53,652 bases of DNA from Candidatus Cryptobacteroides choladohippi (GCA_018065985.1 JAGHSF010000047.1:1-53652); one strand, 5' to 3'; shown: positions 9,295 to 18,174, counted from the stretch's first letter. Program-made: numbers and translations. The notes: generated from the letters alone by a model not told the origin.

Positions 9295-11004
9295 TCACCC
9301 CTGCTTCAGAGCAAGTATCTCCCTGGCCCTTGCCAGCGCAGGGATGATATTGGGCTGGATGTTCTCCTCGCCCAGCTCTCTGTCGAGACCGAATTTCGTG
9401 AGTTCGGAGCGCACGTTGTCGTTGACCCCTGAAAGAATCGTCTGTATGCCGCGGCGGCTGGCACGGTCGCACAGGTTGCGAAGGTTCTTGATGCCGGTCG
9501 AATCCATGAAGGGAACATTGCGCATGCGGAGGATCCTGACTTTGGTATCATTGCGGCCGCGGTTGTCGAATTCCTCGAATTTGCTCGCAAGGCCGAAGAA
9601 GAAGGGACCGTTGATCTCGTATACGTCGACACCGGAAGGGATGTCCAGCATAGGGGTGTCCTCGGGGGTGAGCTCTTCGTCATCCTCCACCGAGCTGACC
9701 CTGTTGGACTCGATAACATGGATGTCGGAGGTCTGCATGACACGGCGTACGAACAGCACGATGGCAAGCAGGACGCCGACTTCTATTGCGACCGTGAGGT
9801 CGACGATCACCGTAAGCGCAAAGGTGATGAGCAGCACGGAAACGTCGGCTCTGTCGCCCTGGAGAAGGTATTTGAAGGTGCGCCACTCGCTCATGCCGTA
9901 TGCAACGAGAACCAGTATGGCTGCAAGGCAGGACAGCGGAATATATACTGCGTAAGGCATCAGGAACAGGTAGATGAGAAGCAGGACCACGGCGTGTATC
10001 AGACCGGCTACAGGTGATTTGCCGCCGTTGTTGATGTTGGCCATGGTGCGGGCTATCGCTCCTGTTGCGGGGATGCCGCCGAAGAGCGGGGTTATGATGT
10101 TCGCGATGCCTTCGCCAATGAGTTCGGTGTTGGCATTGTGCTTGCGGCCGGTAACACCGTCAGTGACCATTGCTGCAAGAAGTGACTCGATTGCGCACAG
10201 TATTGCAATTGTGAAAGCGGGGGATACCAGCTCCTTCAGAGATGAGAGGCTGATTTCAGGCATTGAAGGTTTTGGGAAGGCCATGCCGCCGGCAAGTTCG
10301 GGGAACTTTGTGCCTATGGTGGCGAGCTGGATTCCGAAACAGTTTTTCAGGATGAGGGAGATGCCGGTTCCGACTATCAGCACGATGAGGGACCCGGGAA
10401 TCTTCTTGAACCTTCTGTTCCAGAGGATTGCGATGATCAGGCACCCGAAGCTCACCGCCGCTTCAATCCAGTTGATGTTGCCCAGGTTGCTGAAATAGCA
10501 TATCCATTTCTGGATGAAGCCTGCCGGAACATCCATTGTGAATCCGAAGAAATCCTTCATCTGCGTGGAGAAGATCGTGAGAGCGATACCGCTGGTGAAT
10601 CCGACAACAATCGGGTACGGGATGAACTTGAAGATTACTCCCAGCTTGCAGACACCCATTATGATCAGGAAGACGCCGGCAAGTATGGTGGCGATCGTCA
10701 GGCCGGAGATTCCATACTTCGCAATTATGCCGGCCACTATCACAATGAACGCGCCGGTAGGTCCGCCGATGAGGAATCGTGTGCCTCCGAGGAGCGAGAT
10801 CAGGAAACCTGCGATGATGGCAGTGATGAGTCCCTGCTGGGGGCTTACGCCGCTCGCGATACCGAATGCAATTGCAAGAGGGAGGGCGATGATGCCGACT
10901 ATGATACCTGCTATCAGGTCTGATACAAACGTACTCTTGTCATAACCGCCCTTCCAGAAAATGTGACGGATTCTGGGGCGGTAAACATTTTTCAAGTTCA
11001 CCAT
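9295..11004 (-). CDS. SulP-family anion transporter with STAS domain
   Basis: A 569-aa inner-membrane transporter of the SulP/SLC26 family, which move sulfate, bicarbonate or carboxylates; the substrate here is not fixed. After a short basic N-terminus come many hydrophobic helices. SulP hallmarks include LIAGIIVGIIALPLAIAFGI (about 28-47), GGTRFLIGGPTGAFI (74-88), and GIPATGAIARTMANINNGGKSP. The cytoplasmic STAS domain occupies roughly 440-560, with FMDSTGIKNL as its conserved loop. Length is standard. It is transcribed alone from a well-formed promoter about 65 nt upstream. Confidence 0.92.
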   Translation of the reverse strand: MVNLKNVYRPRIRHIFWKGGYDKSTFVSDLIAGIIVGIIALPLAIAFGIASGVSPQQGLITAIIAGFLISLLGGTRFLIGGPTGAFIVIVAGIIAKYGISGLTIATILAGVFLIIMGVCKLGVIFKFIPYPIVVGFTSGIALTIFSTQMKDFFGFTMDVPAGFIQKWICYFSNLGNINWIEAAVSFGCLIIAILWNRRFKKIPGSLIVLIVGTGISLILKNCFGIQLATIGTKFPELAGGMAFPKPSMPEISLSSLKELVSPAFTIAILCAIESLLAAMVTDGVTGRKHNANTELIGEGIANIITPLFGGIPATGAIARTMANINNGGKSPVAGLIHAVVLLLIYLFLMPYAVYIPLSCLAAILVLVAYGMSEWRTFKYLLQGDRADVSVLLITFALTVIVDLTVAIEVGVLLAIVLFVRRVMQTSDIHVIESNRVSSVEDDEELTPEDTPMLDIPSGVDVYEINGPFFFGLASKFEEFDNRGRNDTKVRILRMRNVPFMDSTGIKNLRNLCDRASRRGIQTILSGVNDNVRSELTKFGLDRELGEENIQPNIIPALARAREILALKQG

Positions 11005-11075
11005 AGAACAATATTCACTAACTAACTAACCAACTGTCATGCCGGCGCGGTTGCGCTGCGCATGCAAAATGGCTG

Positions 11076-11106
11076 CAAAGGTAATGATTTTCCGGTTTTT
11101 GACAAA
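11076..11106 (-). promoter_or_regulatory. Bacteroidota-type promoter for the SulP gene
   Basis: Read on the minus strand: TTTG (11106-11103), a 19-nt spacer, then TACCTTTG (11083-11076), matching TTTG-N19/21-TAnnTTTG. Transcription would start near 11069, giving a leader of about 65 nt. The leader has a CTAA tandem repeat near the start codon and no Shine-Dalgarno sequence. Confidence 0.75.
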
Positions 11107-11149
11107 AGGACATCTTCTGCTTTTGCCGGTATTGTCCACGAAACCTGAT

Positions 11150-11977
11150 TCAGATAAGGGATTCTGCAATCTTTCTGTATTCCTCACCGCAGATCTCCAC
11201 GATGTGAGCTGTAAGAATCTCTCTTGACTGCTCCGGGGTTTCCGTGACTTCAAGCATTCCGGACGGGCTTTCGTTTATATATTTTGCCCAGAAGGGCTCC
11301 TGGTCGCTGGTCTCGAAAGATCTGAAGAGTTCGTCAGGTGTGGTAACCGAGGAGCGCTGCCATCCCTTGTATTCCAGGTTGGGGCCTTTGTATACTCTCG
11401 TGAAATCGCCGATTACCGTCCAGGTTCCCATCTCCATGAACTGCAGCAGTGAGTCGACGGCCTGCTTCTTTATTTCAGGAATCAGGTATTTTTCCATACA
11501 GCCTCCCACAGTGCTGAGTTCCTCTCTGCTGGTTCTTTCCTTCAGGATCTTCCTGATATCCCTGCTCTCAAGAGAACCTGACTCATTCAAAGCGTCAAGT
11601 AGGGTGGGGGAGAGCACCTTTGCAAGTTTTTCATTATGGTTAAGTGCTTGATAACCATTGCGATAGACCATATTATATTTAGGAATGCTTCGCCTCCAGT
11701 TCACAAGGTGCCTGTACCATTCCACTGTGGCGAACGCCGCTTTCCCGCCCAGGAACTTGCCATATGCGATATCACCTTCGCGTACAGCCTCGATCTTCCA
11801 GTCCCACGGACCAAGAGAGCCGCCGTCTTCTTCAGATCCGAACCAGTGGCCGGCAGCGGTGAGTTCTTCTATGGACCATCCCGGTATCTTGTTCCTGAAG
11901 AACGGGATGATCCCGAAGCGCCGTATGGCTTCGATCATTCTGGATGCACAGTCGACAGTTAGCTTCTCATGAATCAT
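11150..11977 (-). CDS. AlkZ-related winged-helix protein
   Basis: A 275-aa soluble protein resembling the AlkZ-related family, distant relatives of the AlkZ/YcaQ DNA glycosylases whose own activity is not established. The recognisable block is RRFGIIPFFRNKIPGWSIEE (about 19-38), then DWKIEAVREGDIAYGKFLGGKAAFATVEW. The catalytic Q-x-D/Q of true AlkZ is not obvious. The annotated start lies only 4 nt past a -7 element, so the transcript may be leaderless, or translation may begin at Met14 (position 11938). It is divergent from the DUF6088 gene. Confidence 0.6.
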   Translation of the reverse strand: MIHEKLTVDCASRMIEAIRRFGIIPFFRNKIPGWSIEELTAAGHWFGSEEDGGSLGPWDWKIEAVREGDIAYGKFLGGKAAFATVEWYRHLVNWRRSIPKYNMVYRNGYQALNHNEKLAKVLSPTLLDALNESGSLESRDIRKILKERTSREELSTVGGCMEKYLIPEIKKQAVDSLLQFMEMGTWTVIGDFTRVYKGPNLEYKGWQRSSVTTPDELFRSFETSDQEPFWAKYINESPSGMLEVTETPEQSREILTAHIVEICGEEYRKIAESLI

Positions 11978-11981
11978 TTTG

Positions 11982-11989
11982 CAAATATA
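11982..11989 (-). promoter_or_regulatory. -7 element of the AlkZ-related gene
   Basis: TATATTTG on the minus strand (CAAATATA on the plus strand). It ends 4 nt from the ATG at 11977, leaving almost no leader. No clear TTTG is seen 19-21 nt upstream. Confidence 0.55.
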
Positions 11990-12035
11990 GTAATGTATTT
12001 TGTTTGATGTTTTTTTATAACTAACAAAAATGTGA

Positions 12036-12043
12036 TATATTTG
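12036..12043 (+). promoter_or_regulatory. -7 element of the DUF6088 gene
   Basis: A perfect TATATTTG in an A/T-rich divergent spacer, 6 nt before the ATG at 12050. A T-tract lies where the -33 element is expected. The leader would be nearly absent. Confidence 0.6.
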
Positions 12044-12049
12044 TGAGTA

Positions 12050-12676
12050 ATGAAGGAATGCAGAAACATAGAATCATCCATAAGGGATATCATCATGGGA
12101 TGGGGAAGAGGCAGAATCTTCTTCCTGGATGACTTCGCGTCACTGAACGATCCGGTATCAGTGCGTCAATTCCTTTGCGGGATGGTAGAGGAAGGATTCA
12201 TTGTCCGCCTCGCAAGAGGAATCTACTGTTATCCCAGGTTGTCGGCAGGGGAGTACTCGTCAAAGATGATGCTGCCAGACGAAGAAACGATAGCATATGC
12301 ACTTGCGGAGAAGGAGAATGTGAGAATAATCCCGTACGGAGATCAGGCGGCCGCAAGACTCGGACTGTCTTCGATCGTTGTATCCAATCATAAATATCTC
12401 ACCGACGGTTCGCCGCGTGTGATCAACCTCAGCGCCACAAAGAAGATACATTTCAATCACACCTCCGAAGTCAAGATGTTTGCATATAGAAACGAGACAA
12501 TGCAGCTTCTGTCGTCGGCCATCAGGGTACTTGGCAAGGAACACTTCGACAACGAAACTGTCAGACGCAGAGTGCGCGAAATCCTCCGGGACGTACCCGA
12601 ATCCGAGTTCAGCGAAGACATCACCCTCCCACCCGCATGGGTAGGAAAGATCATGACTGATATCTGGAACGGATGA
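12050..12676 (+). CDS. DUF6088 / AbiEi-like antitoxin-family protein (orphan)
   Basis: A 208-aa protein of the DUF6088 family, related to AbiEi antitoxins of type IV toxin-antitoxin systems. The N-terminal winged helix is recognisable: IIMGWGRGRIFFLDDFASLN (about 14-33), then MVEEGFIVRLARGIYCYPRL. The second domain has EETIAYALAEKENVRIIPYG and KYLTDGSPRVINL. Such proteins are usually followed by a nucleotidyltransferase (AbiEii-like) toxin. Here the next gene is on the opposite strand 13 nt away and encodes an esterase, so no toxin partner is present. The start is chosen because the family N-terminal helix begins there. Confidence 0.78.
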   Translation: MKECRNIESSIRDIIMGWGRGRIFFLDDFASLNDPVSVRQFLCGMVEEGFIVRLARGIYCYPRLSAGEYSSKMMLPDEETIAYALAEKENVRIIPYGDQAAARLGLSSIVVSNHKYLTDGSPRVINLSATKKIHFNHTSEVKMFAYRNETMQLLSSAIRVLGKEHFDNETVRRRVREILRDVPESEFSEDITLPPAWVGKIMTDIWNG

Positions 12677-12689
12677 ACTCCGGAGACGC

Positions 12690-13571
12690 TTACTTCCAGA
12701 GCCTCTGCATGAACTTGATGGAGAAATCCTCCCAATTGTTCCATTCATGCCCTCCCGGAACCAGATGGAATTCGTGTGGAAACCCTTTGGCGGTCAACTT
12801 TTTCTCCCAGCACAGGATAGTGGGCATGAAAATATCGGTTTTCCCTATCATCAGAAGATAGAGAGTCGGCGGATCCTGGAACTGTATCGCCATGTTTTCA
12901 TCCAGCTTCCTGAAGAATTCGTTATCGTCTCCACGTTTGAGGAATGGGTGAACATACGGGGAAAAAAGGCCGACATATGCAAAAGTCTCGGGATTTCTGG
13001 CGCTTATGTATATGCTCTGCATCGCTCCTACGGACAATCCGGCAATTGCGCGGTGCTGCTTGTCAGGAATTGTTCTGTAAAGGCTGTCTGTCGATGAGAC
13101 GACATCATCCACGAACCTGGACTCCACCGTACCGTCAATCTCATAGAATGACTCCAGGGCGCCCTTGAGCCTGGACTTGCCATAATCGCCGGCATCATCA
13201 TACTGGCTGGCATTGGGCAGCACCACGATTGTAGGGAGCATGGCCTTGCAGGCATACAGGCTGTCGATATTGTGCAGAAGGTTTCCCTTTTCTATCCATG
13301 AGCATTCATTGCCTCTAGCACCATGAAGAAGGTAGAGGACCGGATATCTGTCTTCATTGTCATAATAATCCTTCGGCAGATACACATAAGCCCTTCGCTC
13401 CACCATGCCAGGTTCTGAAGAAGGGAAAAACACCTCTTCAAGGACACCCTGGGTTTCCCCGTTATGCTGTGGGACGGGATACTGTGCGTTGACAGCAAAC
13501 CTGCCGACCGCGCATGACTGAAGCGACAATGCCAGGACTATGCTGGTCAGAACCGGGATAAGTCTCTTCAT
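12690..13571 (-). CDS. Lipoprotein esterase (alpha/beta hydrolase, CE1-like)
   Basis: A 293-aa envelope lipoprotein (lipobox LSLQSC, Cys20) with a putative esterase fold like carbohydrate esterase family 1 and esterase D-type proteins. YPVLYLLHGARGNECSW (about 76-92) forms the oxyanion region, AIAGLSVGAMQS contains the nucleophile Ser180, and VPGGHEWNNW contains the probable catalytic His275. The substrate is unknown; acyl groups on polysaccharides are typical for the family. It overlaps the upstream glycosyltransferase gene by 4 bp, so both are probably made from one mRNA. Confidence 0.82.
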   Translation of the reverse strand: MKRLIPVLTSIVLALSLQSCAVGRFAVNAQYPVPQHNGETQGVLEEVFFPSSEPGMVERRAYVYLPKDYYDNEDRYPVLYLLHGARGNECSWIEKGNLLHNIDSLYACKAMLPTIVVLPNASQYDDAGDYGKSRLKGALESFYEIDGTVESRFVDDVVSSTDSLYRTIPDKQHRAIAGLSVGAMQSIYISARNPETFAYVGLFSPYVHPFLKRGDDNEFFRKLDENMAIQFQDPPTLYLLMIGKTDIFMPTILCWEKKLTAKGFPHEFHLVPGGHEWNNWEDFSIKFMQRLWK

Positions 13572-14710
13572 TCGCTCAAGGCCTTGTTGTACATTTCAAT
13601 CATTGAACGAGTGCTGGCATCGATGTCATATTTCTTTACCGAAGCAGCGTAGAGTTCTCCCATCCTCTCTCTTTCTTCCGGATGCTCGATCCACCAGTCG
13701 ATGCGTTCCGCAAGCGCTTTCTCATCACCGACGGGGAAGATGCTGCGTTCATCGAGCGCGAATTGCGCAGTTGCAGTCACCTTGCCCTCTGCAATGACCG
13801 GGACCGCTCCCTCCCGCAATGCCTCGACACAGGAAAGACCCTCGACTTCAACGCATGCACAATGGATATACAGGTATGCCTTGCGGCATATCTGGGCAAG
13901 ATGTTCGCTGTCGTAGAATTTGAAACTTGGTTCGAATGACAGAACGCCATCCTCGACCAGCTTTGCAGCAATCCTGCGGTATTTGCGCTCTTTCGGTCCC
14001 TTGCCCGCAAAGACCAGCTGTATCTGGTTGCTGTGGCGCGAATGGCGCATGGCTCCAAGCAGGGTCCGCTGCATCTTTTCGTTCGAGAGGCGCCCGGTGC
14101 ACAGGATAAGATAGGGATCGGTCTGAGGCTTGTCGGCATCAGACCTTTCAGTATATGTTGAGATACCGTTTGAGAAGACCATCTTTTCAGCACGGAAATG
14201 ATGGGCATTGAGGTAGTCAAGAATCATTGTGGTAGGGCAGTGCACGATTCTGCACTTGTCATATACCAGCTTGCGCCAGAAATATGTGACAATCCTGTTG
14301 ATCACGACATCGCGGGTCATCTCAAGATTGGCCATTATGTTCTCGGTAAGCAGATGATAGGAACCGACGCAGGGCTTGCCCAGTTTTGCTGCCAGATTCG
14401 CAGCGATGGCTTCAATGGGAAACCCTTCTTCGAGATGAACTACATCAGCCCATCTTATGGCTTCCGTCATGATTTTTCTGTCTGCTGCAGCGTATCTGAA
14501 CCCGTTGGAATAGATTATCTTTTCAAAAAAAGGGAACTTGAAATGCCCGAGAGGATATTCCGGTTGCGAGCCATCTGTATCAGGATTGGCGCAGGACATT
14601 ATTCTAGCCTCGACTCCTGCCTCGTTAAGCTCTCTGTATAATGTCTGAATCGCCGTGCACATACCGTTCCCACGGTAGTATGCATTGTTACATACGATAA
14701 GAATCTTCAT
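13568..14710 (-). CDS. Glycosyltransferase family 4
   Basis: A retaining GT-B glycosyltransferase of about 380 aa, presumably adding a sugar to an envelope lipid or polysaccharide. The chosen start at 14710 gives the typical MKILIVCNNAYYRGNG N-terminus; a longer frame to 14749 would add an atypical extension and cross the -7 element. VHLEEGFPIEA and the C-terminal VEGLSCVEALREGAVPVIAE (E-x7-E donor-sugar motif) are seen. LILCTGRLSNEKMQRTLLGA marks the start of the second Rossmann domain. It resembles diacylglycerol glucosyltransferase-type enzymes, but the substrate is not certain. Confidence 0.85.
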   Translation of the reverse strand: MKILIVCNNAYYRGNGMCTAIQTLYRELNEAGVEARIMSCANPDTDGSQPEYPLGHFKFPFFEKIIYSNGFRYAAADRKIMTEAIRWADVVHLEEGFPIEAIAANLAAKLGKPCVGSYHLLTENIMANLEMTRDVVINRIVTYFWRKLVYDKCRIVHCPTTMILDYLNAHHFRAEKMVFSNGISTYTERSDADKPQTDPYLILCTGRLSNEKMQRTLLGAMRHSRHSNQIQLVFAGKGPKERKYRRIAAKLVEDGVLSFEPSFKFYDSEHLAQICRKAYLYIHCACVEVEGLSCVEALREGAVPVIAEGKVTATAQFALDERSIFPVGDEKALAERIDWWIEHPEERERMGELYAASVKKYDIDASTRSMIEMYNKALSE

Positions 14711-14720
14711 ATTCGATCTG

Positions 14721-14728
14721 CAAAGATA
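14721..14728 (-). promoter_or_regulatory. -7 element of the GT4-esterase operon
   Basis: TATCTTTG on the minus strand, matching TAnnTTTG, 10 nt before the ATG at 14710. A TTG (14753-14751) lies 22 nt further upstream, slightly longer than ideal spacing. Confidence 0.55.
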
Positions 14729-14774
14729 GTTCAAAATTACAGAAAACATTCAATCAACGAATATGCCACAAAAC

Positions 14775-14814
14775 TTCTGCCGCCCCAAGCATAAGACAGT
14801 TTGGGGCGGCAGAA
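14775..14814 (-). terminator. Strong intrinsic terminator after the DUF4838 gene
   Basis: A perfect 14-bp stem: TTCTGCCGCCCCAA (14775-14788) pairs with TTGGGGCGGCAGAA (14801-14814) around a 12-nt loop. On the minus strand it is followed by GTTTTGT, so it terminates the GH30-DUF4838 transcript about 65 nt past the stop. Confidence 0.85.
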
Positions 14815-14878
14815 AGAAAAACAGGGTCCGGTTCTGGCTCAGTATCTGATTAATTTACAAGAATATACACAACAGAAT

Positions 14879-16666
14879 CTACTCATCTTCGTATTTGTGC
14901 AGGTACGCCTCGGCGCTGCAGAACGATCTTTCGTCATGGAAATTGTTGTGCTCCGCCATCCTGGTGATGCCGTCCTTCTCGATCACATGCTTTATCTGCT
15001 CCAATGTTCCGCACTGCATCGCTTCCTCATGCATCTTTTCATTGAAAAGGAGCAGGATGGGGAACTCTGCCGACTCCACTCTTGAGAAGTAATCGGGCTT
15101 GTCTGCCACAGCCTCCTTTGCCTTGCGGAAAATTTCGCGCGCTCCGCGTATGAATTCCTCAGAGTAGACTTCGTCGGCAATGTAAGGATAACAGTTCATA
15201 TGCATGCCATCGCGCCTGAGCGTCATGTCGGCATACTCGATGTATTCGCGTATGTACTTGCCTGCGGGGCCGTAATAGCCGTCAGTGAAGTCTTTGATTA
15301 TGGCTTCAGGGTCAGCATCGCAGTTCCACATGAGTTTGGCCAGCAGGTATGCCTTGAGTTCGTTGAACTCGCCGCATCTGCTCTGGTAGTCTCCTTCCTC
15401 CATCATTCCTATGGCCTTGTTTACGACATAGTCCTGGATATGAGGCTTTGCCGTCTTGAAGTTGGGAACAGGCAGCGGGTACTGTGAGAAGGCGGTGGTG
15501 TAGTCCCAGATGAAGAGATGGGGAGATATGGCTGACCAGCCCTGCAGGTCGTTCAGGAAGGCCTTGTTCCGCTCGCACTCGTCGTAGTTGTGCATGAGGC
15601 AGCACTCGATGCTGCAGAGGCGCACGACCACGTTCTCGCGAGGCTGGATATTCCTGGGGACTCCGCGGGTGTACTGGTATGCGAAGGTGCCGATGTACTT
15701 GTCTGGGAACTCGTCCCTTATGGCATCAGCCACCTGGTTCACGAACCAGATCATGAGGCCTGACTGACCACCGTACTGATCTGCAATAGCTTGACACTCA
15801 GAGCATTCGCAGTAGTCAAAGTTATCATTCTGAGTGAGCGAGTAAATAAGGTAGTCAGGATTCTCCCTCATTATCCTGCGCATGCTCTCTATGGTTATTC
15901 GCAGTACATCGGGATTGGAGAGGCAGAGCTGGGTGTCTCCGTTCTTCTCCCTCTTGCCGCTCCTGAGGCTGTAGTACTCGGGATGCTTTGAGAAATAGAC
16001 TGACTTGGGCACCATCCTGTCGAAGGTGTGCACACCCCAGAAGCGTTCCGATGAGAACGGTATCACCTTCCCGTCACGGCCGGCAAGTGGCACATGGTTG
16101 TTGCGGAGCTTGCCGGAAAAGTCGGGATGGCTGATGACGTCAAGATAGAGGTCGTCGCGTACCCTGATTGAGGGCGAGTCGCTGTGATCAAGCTGGCCGA
16201 AAGAGTATTTGCCGGTCTTGGGCGCAACCGACACGGCACTGGAATACCAGCGGACGCCGAGTTCCTCCTCGAGGAAGGAATATACTGCGTAAAGCGACCC
16301 TCGCTTGGCACCACCCCAGAGCAGTATGTCTCCGCCCACGCTGCGCCAGTTGAGAGTGTCGTCAGAGTCTCCGGGCTTCTGTGCATCGGGGAGCAGGCCG
16401 GCGAGCACGTCGTTGTATCCTACGACGAGGCGCCTGCCGCTCTGCCCGCCGTCAAGGCCGACGATGGGGAGCGTGGCTCCGCTGACTTCGGAAATCCAGT
16501 GCTGGAGTTCGCATGCAGCGTATTGCACACTTTCTCCGGCGGCAGGATCGACTACGATCGAATACTCTGAACTGCCGTTGCTGAAAAGGACGTTCCCGGC
16601 AGATGAGCAGGACACAATCGCAGCTGATGCTGCAATCATGGCGATGATCAGGCTGATTTTTTTCAT
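14879..16666 (-). CDS. DUF4838 lipoprotein (probable glycan-active protein)
   Basis: A 595-aa lipoprotein (MKKISLIIAMIAASAAIVSC, Cys20) with an N-terminal alpha-glucuronidase-like domain (about 30-150: SIVVDPAAGESVQYAACELQ) followed by a DUF4838 domain. DUF4838 signatures are WGVHTFDRMVPKSVYFSKHP, QLCLSNPDVLRITIESMR, LTQNDNFDYCECSECQA and FAYQYTRGVPRNI. These proteins accompany glycan-degradation genes in Bacteroidota, but their reaction is not established. The gene follows the GH30 gene with about 20 nt between them and ends at a strong terminator. Confidence 0.85.
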   Translation of the reverse strand: MKKISLIIAMIAASAAIVSCSSAGNVLFSNGSSEYSIVVDPAAGESVQYAACELQHWISEVSGATLPIVGLDGGQSGRRLVVGYNDVLAGLLPDAQKPGDSDDTLNWRSVGGDILLWGGAKRGSLYAVYSFLEEELGVRWYSSAVSVAPKTGKYSFGQLDHSDSPSIRVRDDLYLDVISHPDFSGKLRNNHVPLAGRDGKVIPFSSERFWGVHTFDRMVPKSVYFSKHPEYYSLRSGKREKNGDTQLCLSNPDVLRITIESMRRIMRENPDYLIYSLTQNDNFDYCECSECQAIADQYGGQSGLMIWFVNQVADAIRDEFPDKYIGTFAYQYTRGVPRNIQPRENVVVRLCSIECCLMHNYDECERNKAFLNDLQGWSAISPHLFIWDYTTAFSQYPLPVPNFKTAKPHIQDYVVNKAIGMMEEGDYQSRCGEFNELKAYLLAKLMWNCDADPEAIIKDFTDGYYGPAGKYIREYIEYADMTLRRDGMHMNCYPYIADEVYSEEFIRGAREIFRKAKEAVADKPDYFSRVESAEFPILLLFNEKMHEEAMQCGTLEQIKHVIEKDGITRMAEHNNFHDERSFCSAEAYLHKYEDE

Positions 16667-16685
16667 ATCAATTCATGTTAAAACT

Positions 16686-18134
16686 CTAAAGGATGATTGT
16701 ACTCAGGCTGTTGGCAGGAATGGTTGCAGATACGGTCTTCTTTCCTGCAGAGATGGTAAGTGACCGCTCTGAGCCTTCCTTTTCGGCAACCAGTACTGCA
16801 ATACTTCCGTCAGGATTGCGGAATGCAAGGGCTTCAGGATATCCGGCAGTACCAAGGCATACGGCACCGGGTTTCACGAAATGGCTTATATGCTTCATTT
16901 CATAGAACTCGTAGTTATAATGGCACTCTCCGGTTTCATAATCCACGCTGATGAGTGAGTTCTGCTGCCATCCCCATGTGCTGACCTCGCCCTTGAACAG
17001 GGCAAGGTTCCAGTAGTCATATATCGACACCCCGTTGTCGATATTGTCTTTGAGCAGATCCCATGAAGCCATGAAATCATCCCAGCTGTTGGCTCCGAGG
17101 AAGCACTGCTGCTCACTCATCACCATAGTGAGATCCGGGTAGCTTTCATGTATGGCAGGAAGTGCGGCACGCCCTGCCCATTGGAAGGCAGCCCCGTGTA
17201 TTTCGGGCCCGACTTCAGGATCCTGAAGGATGACGTCGGCCATGCTGCGGTCCGGACGTTCCATAGTTCCGAAATAGACTTCAACTCCTTCTTCCTTCAT
17301 CGCCGGAACAAGAACTTTCATGAAACGCAGCAAGCCCTGAGGTGTCCAGGTGCAGGAAGGGAAGTTTTGTGCCGAGTTGAACTCGTTCTGAGGCATCACC
17401 ATGAAAATATCGACACCCCGTTTTCTGTATTCCTGGACATATTTCCTGAAATATGACGCATATGATGCAAGATAGGCATCGTCGAGGATGAATGAATCCT
17501 CTCCTTCATGCATTGTGGTCTCCCCGGTTACGCCATTGTCGGTAACGAGATTGGCAAGTTCAAGACGTCCTTCCGAGTGACTTGGCTCAGCATGTAGAGG
17601 GCAACTGGCATATCGCCGGTTGACTTTCATCCATTGGGGCGGGCACCAGGGAGATGCCCATACCTTTATGGATGGATTATATGCAAGGGCTTCCCTGATA
17701 AGAGGAATCAGGAGAGCTTCATCATGCGCCACAGAGAAATTCTCCATGGCGAGATCGCCTGCAACATCATTGTATGAATAATATTCGAGAGCGAAGTCGC
17801 TGCATGCCAGGGGAGTTCTGCAGATGGTGAATGCAGCGCCGGCCTCAGGGTCGAAAAGCTGGGTCATAACCTCCCTGTAATCCTTCTCCGACAATCTTGA
17901 CAGCGCTCTGGCAGAGAGCTCGCTGAAACAGGTACCGAATCCTTTGATGGTCTGCTTGCAGGAATCCGTCATGATGGCAAGTGTATCGGGAATGCCTGAC
18001 ATTGGGCTGCGAGCTGTGATATGTGACTCAACCCATTGTGTTTCAGCGGTGGTGGATACGATATATGCGTCCGGGGCTGAGCAAGAGGAAATGATTGCGG
18101 CTATGCAGGCTGCGAAAGATAAAAACTGTTTCAT
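16686..18134 (-). CDS. GH30-family glycoside hydrolase lipoprotein
   Basis: A 482-aa exported enzyme of glycoside hydrolase family 30 (beta-glucosidase, xylanase or fucosidase-type activities). The start at 18134 gives a clean lipoprotein signal (MKQFLSFAACIAAIISSC, Cys18); the longer frame to 18182 crosses the promoter. GH30 signatures are GFGTCFSELSA (65-75), KVWASPWCPPQWMKVN (157-172), the acid/base Glu251 in MVMPQNEFNSAQ and the nucleophile Glu341 in TMVMSEQQCFLG. The usual N-E-P is N-E-F here. The beta-sandwich follows at the C-terminus. It forms a two-gene unit with the DUF4838 gene. Confidence 0.88.
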   Translation of the reverse strand: MKQFLSFAACIAAIISSCSAPDAYIVSTTAETQWVESHITARSPMSGIPDTLAIMTDSCKQTIKGFGTCFSELSARALSRLSEKDYREVMTQLFDPEAGAAFTICRTPLACSDFALEYYSYNDVAGDLAMENFSVAHDEALLIPLIREALAYNPSIKVWASPWCPPQWMKVNRRYASCPLHAEPSHSEGRLELANLVTDNGVTGETTMHEGEDSFILDDAYLASYASYFRKYVQEYRKRGVDIFMVMPQNEFNSAQNFPSCTWTPQGLLRFMKVLVPAMKEEGVEVYFGTMERPDRSMADVILQDPEVGPEIHGAAFQWAGRAALPAIHESYPDLTMVMSEQQCFLGANSWDDFMASWDLLKDNIDNGVSIYDYWNLALFKGEVSTWGWQQNSLISVDYETGECHYNYEFYEMKHISHFVKPGAVCLGTAGYPEALAFRNPDGSIAVLVAEKEGSERSLTISAGKKTVSATIPANSLSTIIL

Positions 18135-18157
18135 AAGGATGGTTGTGTAATCAAAAG

Positions 18158-18174
18158 CAAATATAGCAAATATA
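18158..18174 (-). promoter_or_regulatory. Tandem -7 elements upstream of the GH30 gene
   Basis: Two TATATTTG elements on the minus strand, at 18174-18167 and 18165-18158, one nucleotide apart. The nearer one would start transcription around 18150, giving a leader of some 16 nt before the ATG at 18134. Confidence 0.55.

Noticed and set aside
11008..11035. CTAA tandem repeat as a phase-variable tract
   Set aside because: Only about three or four units in the SulP leader, too few for convincing slippage, and not in a coding or promoter-spacer position.
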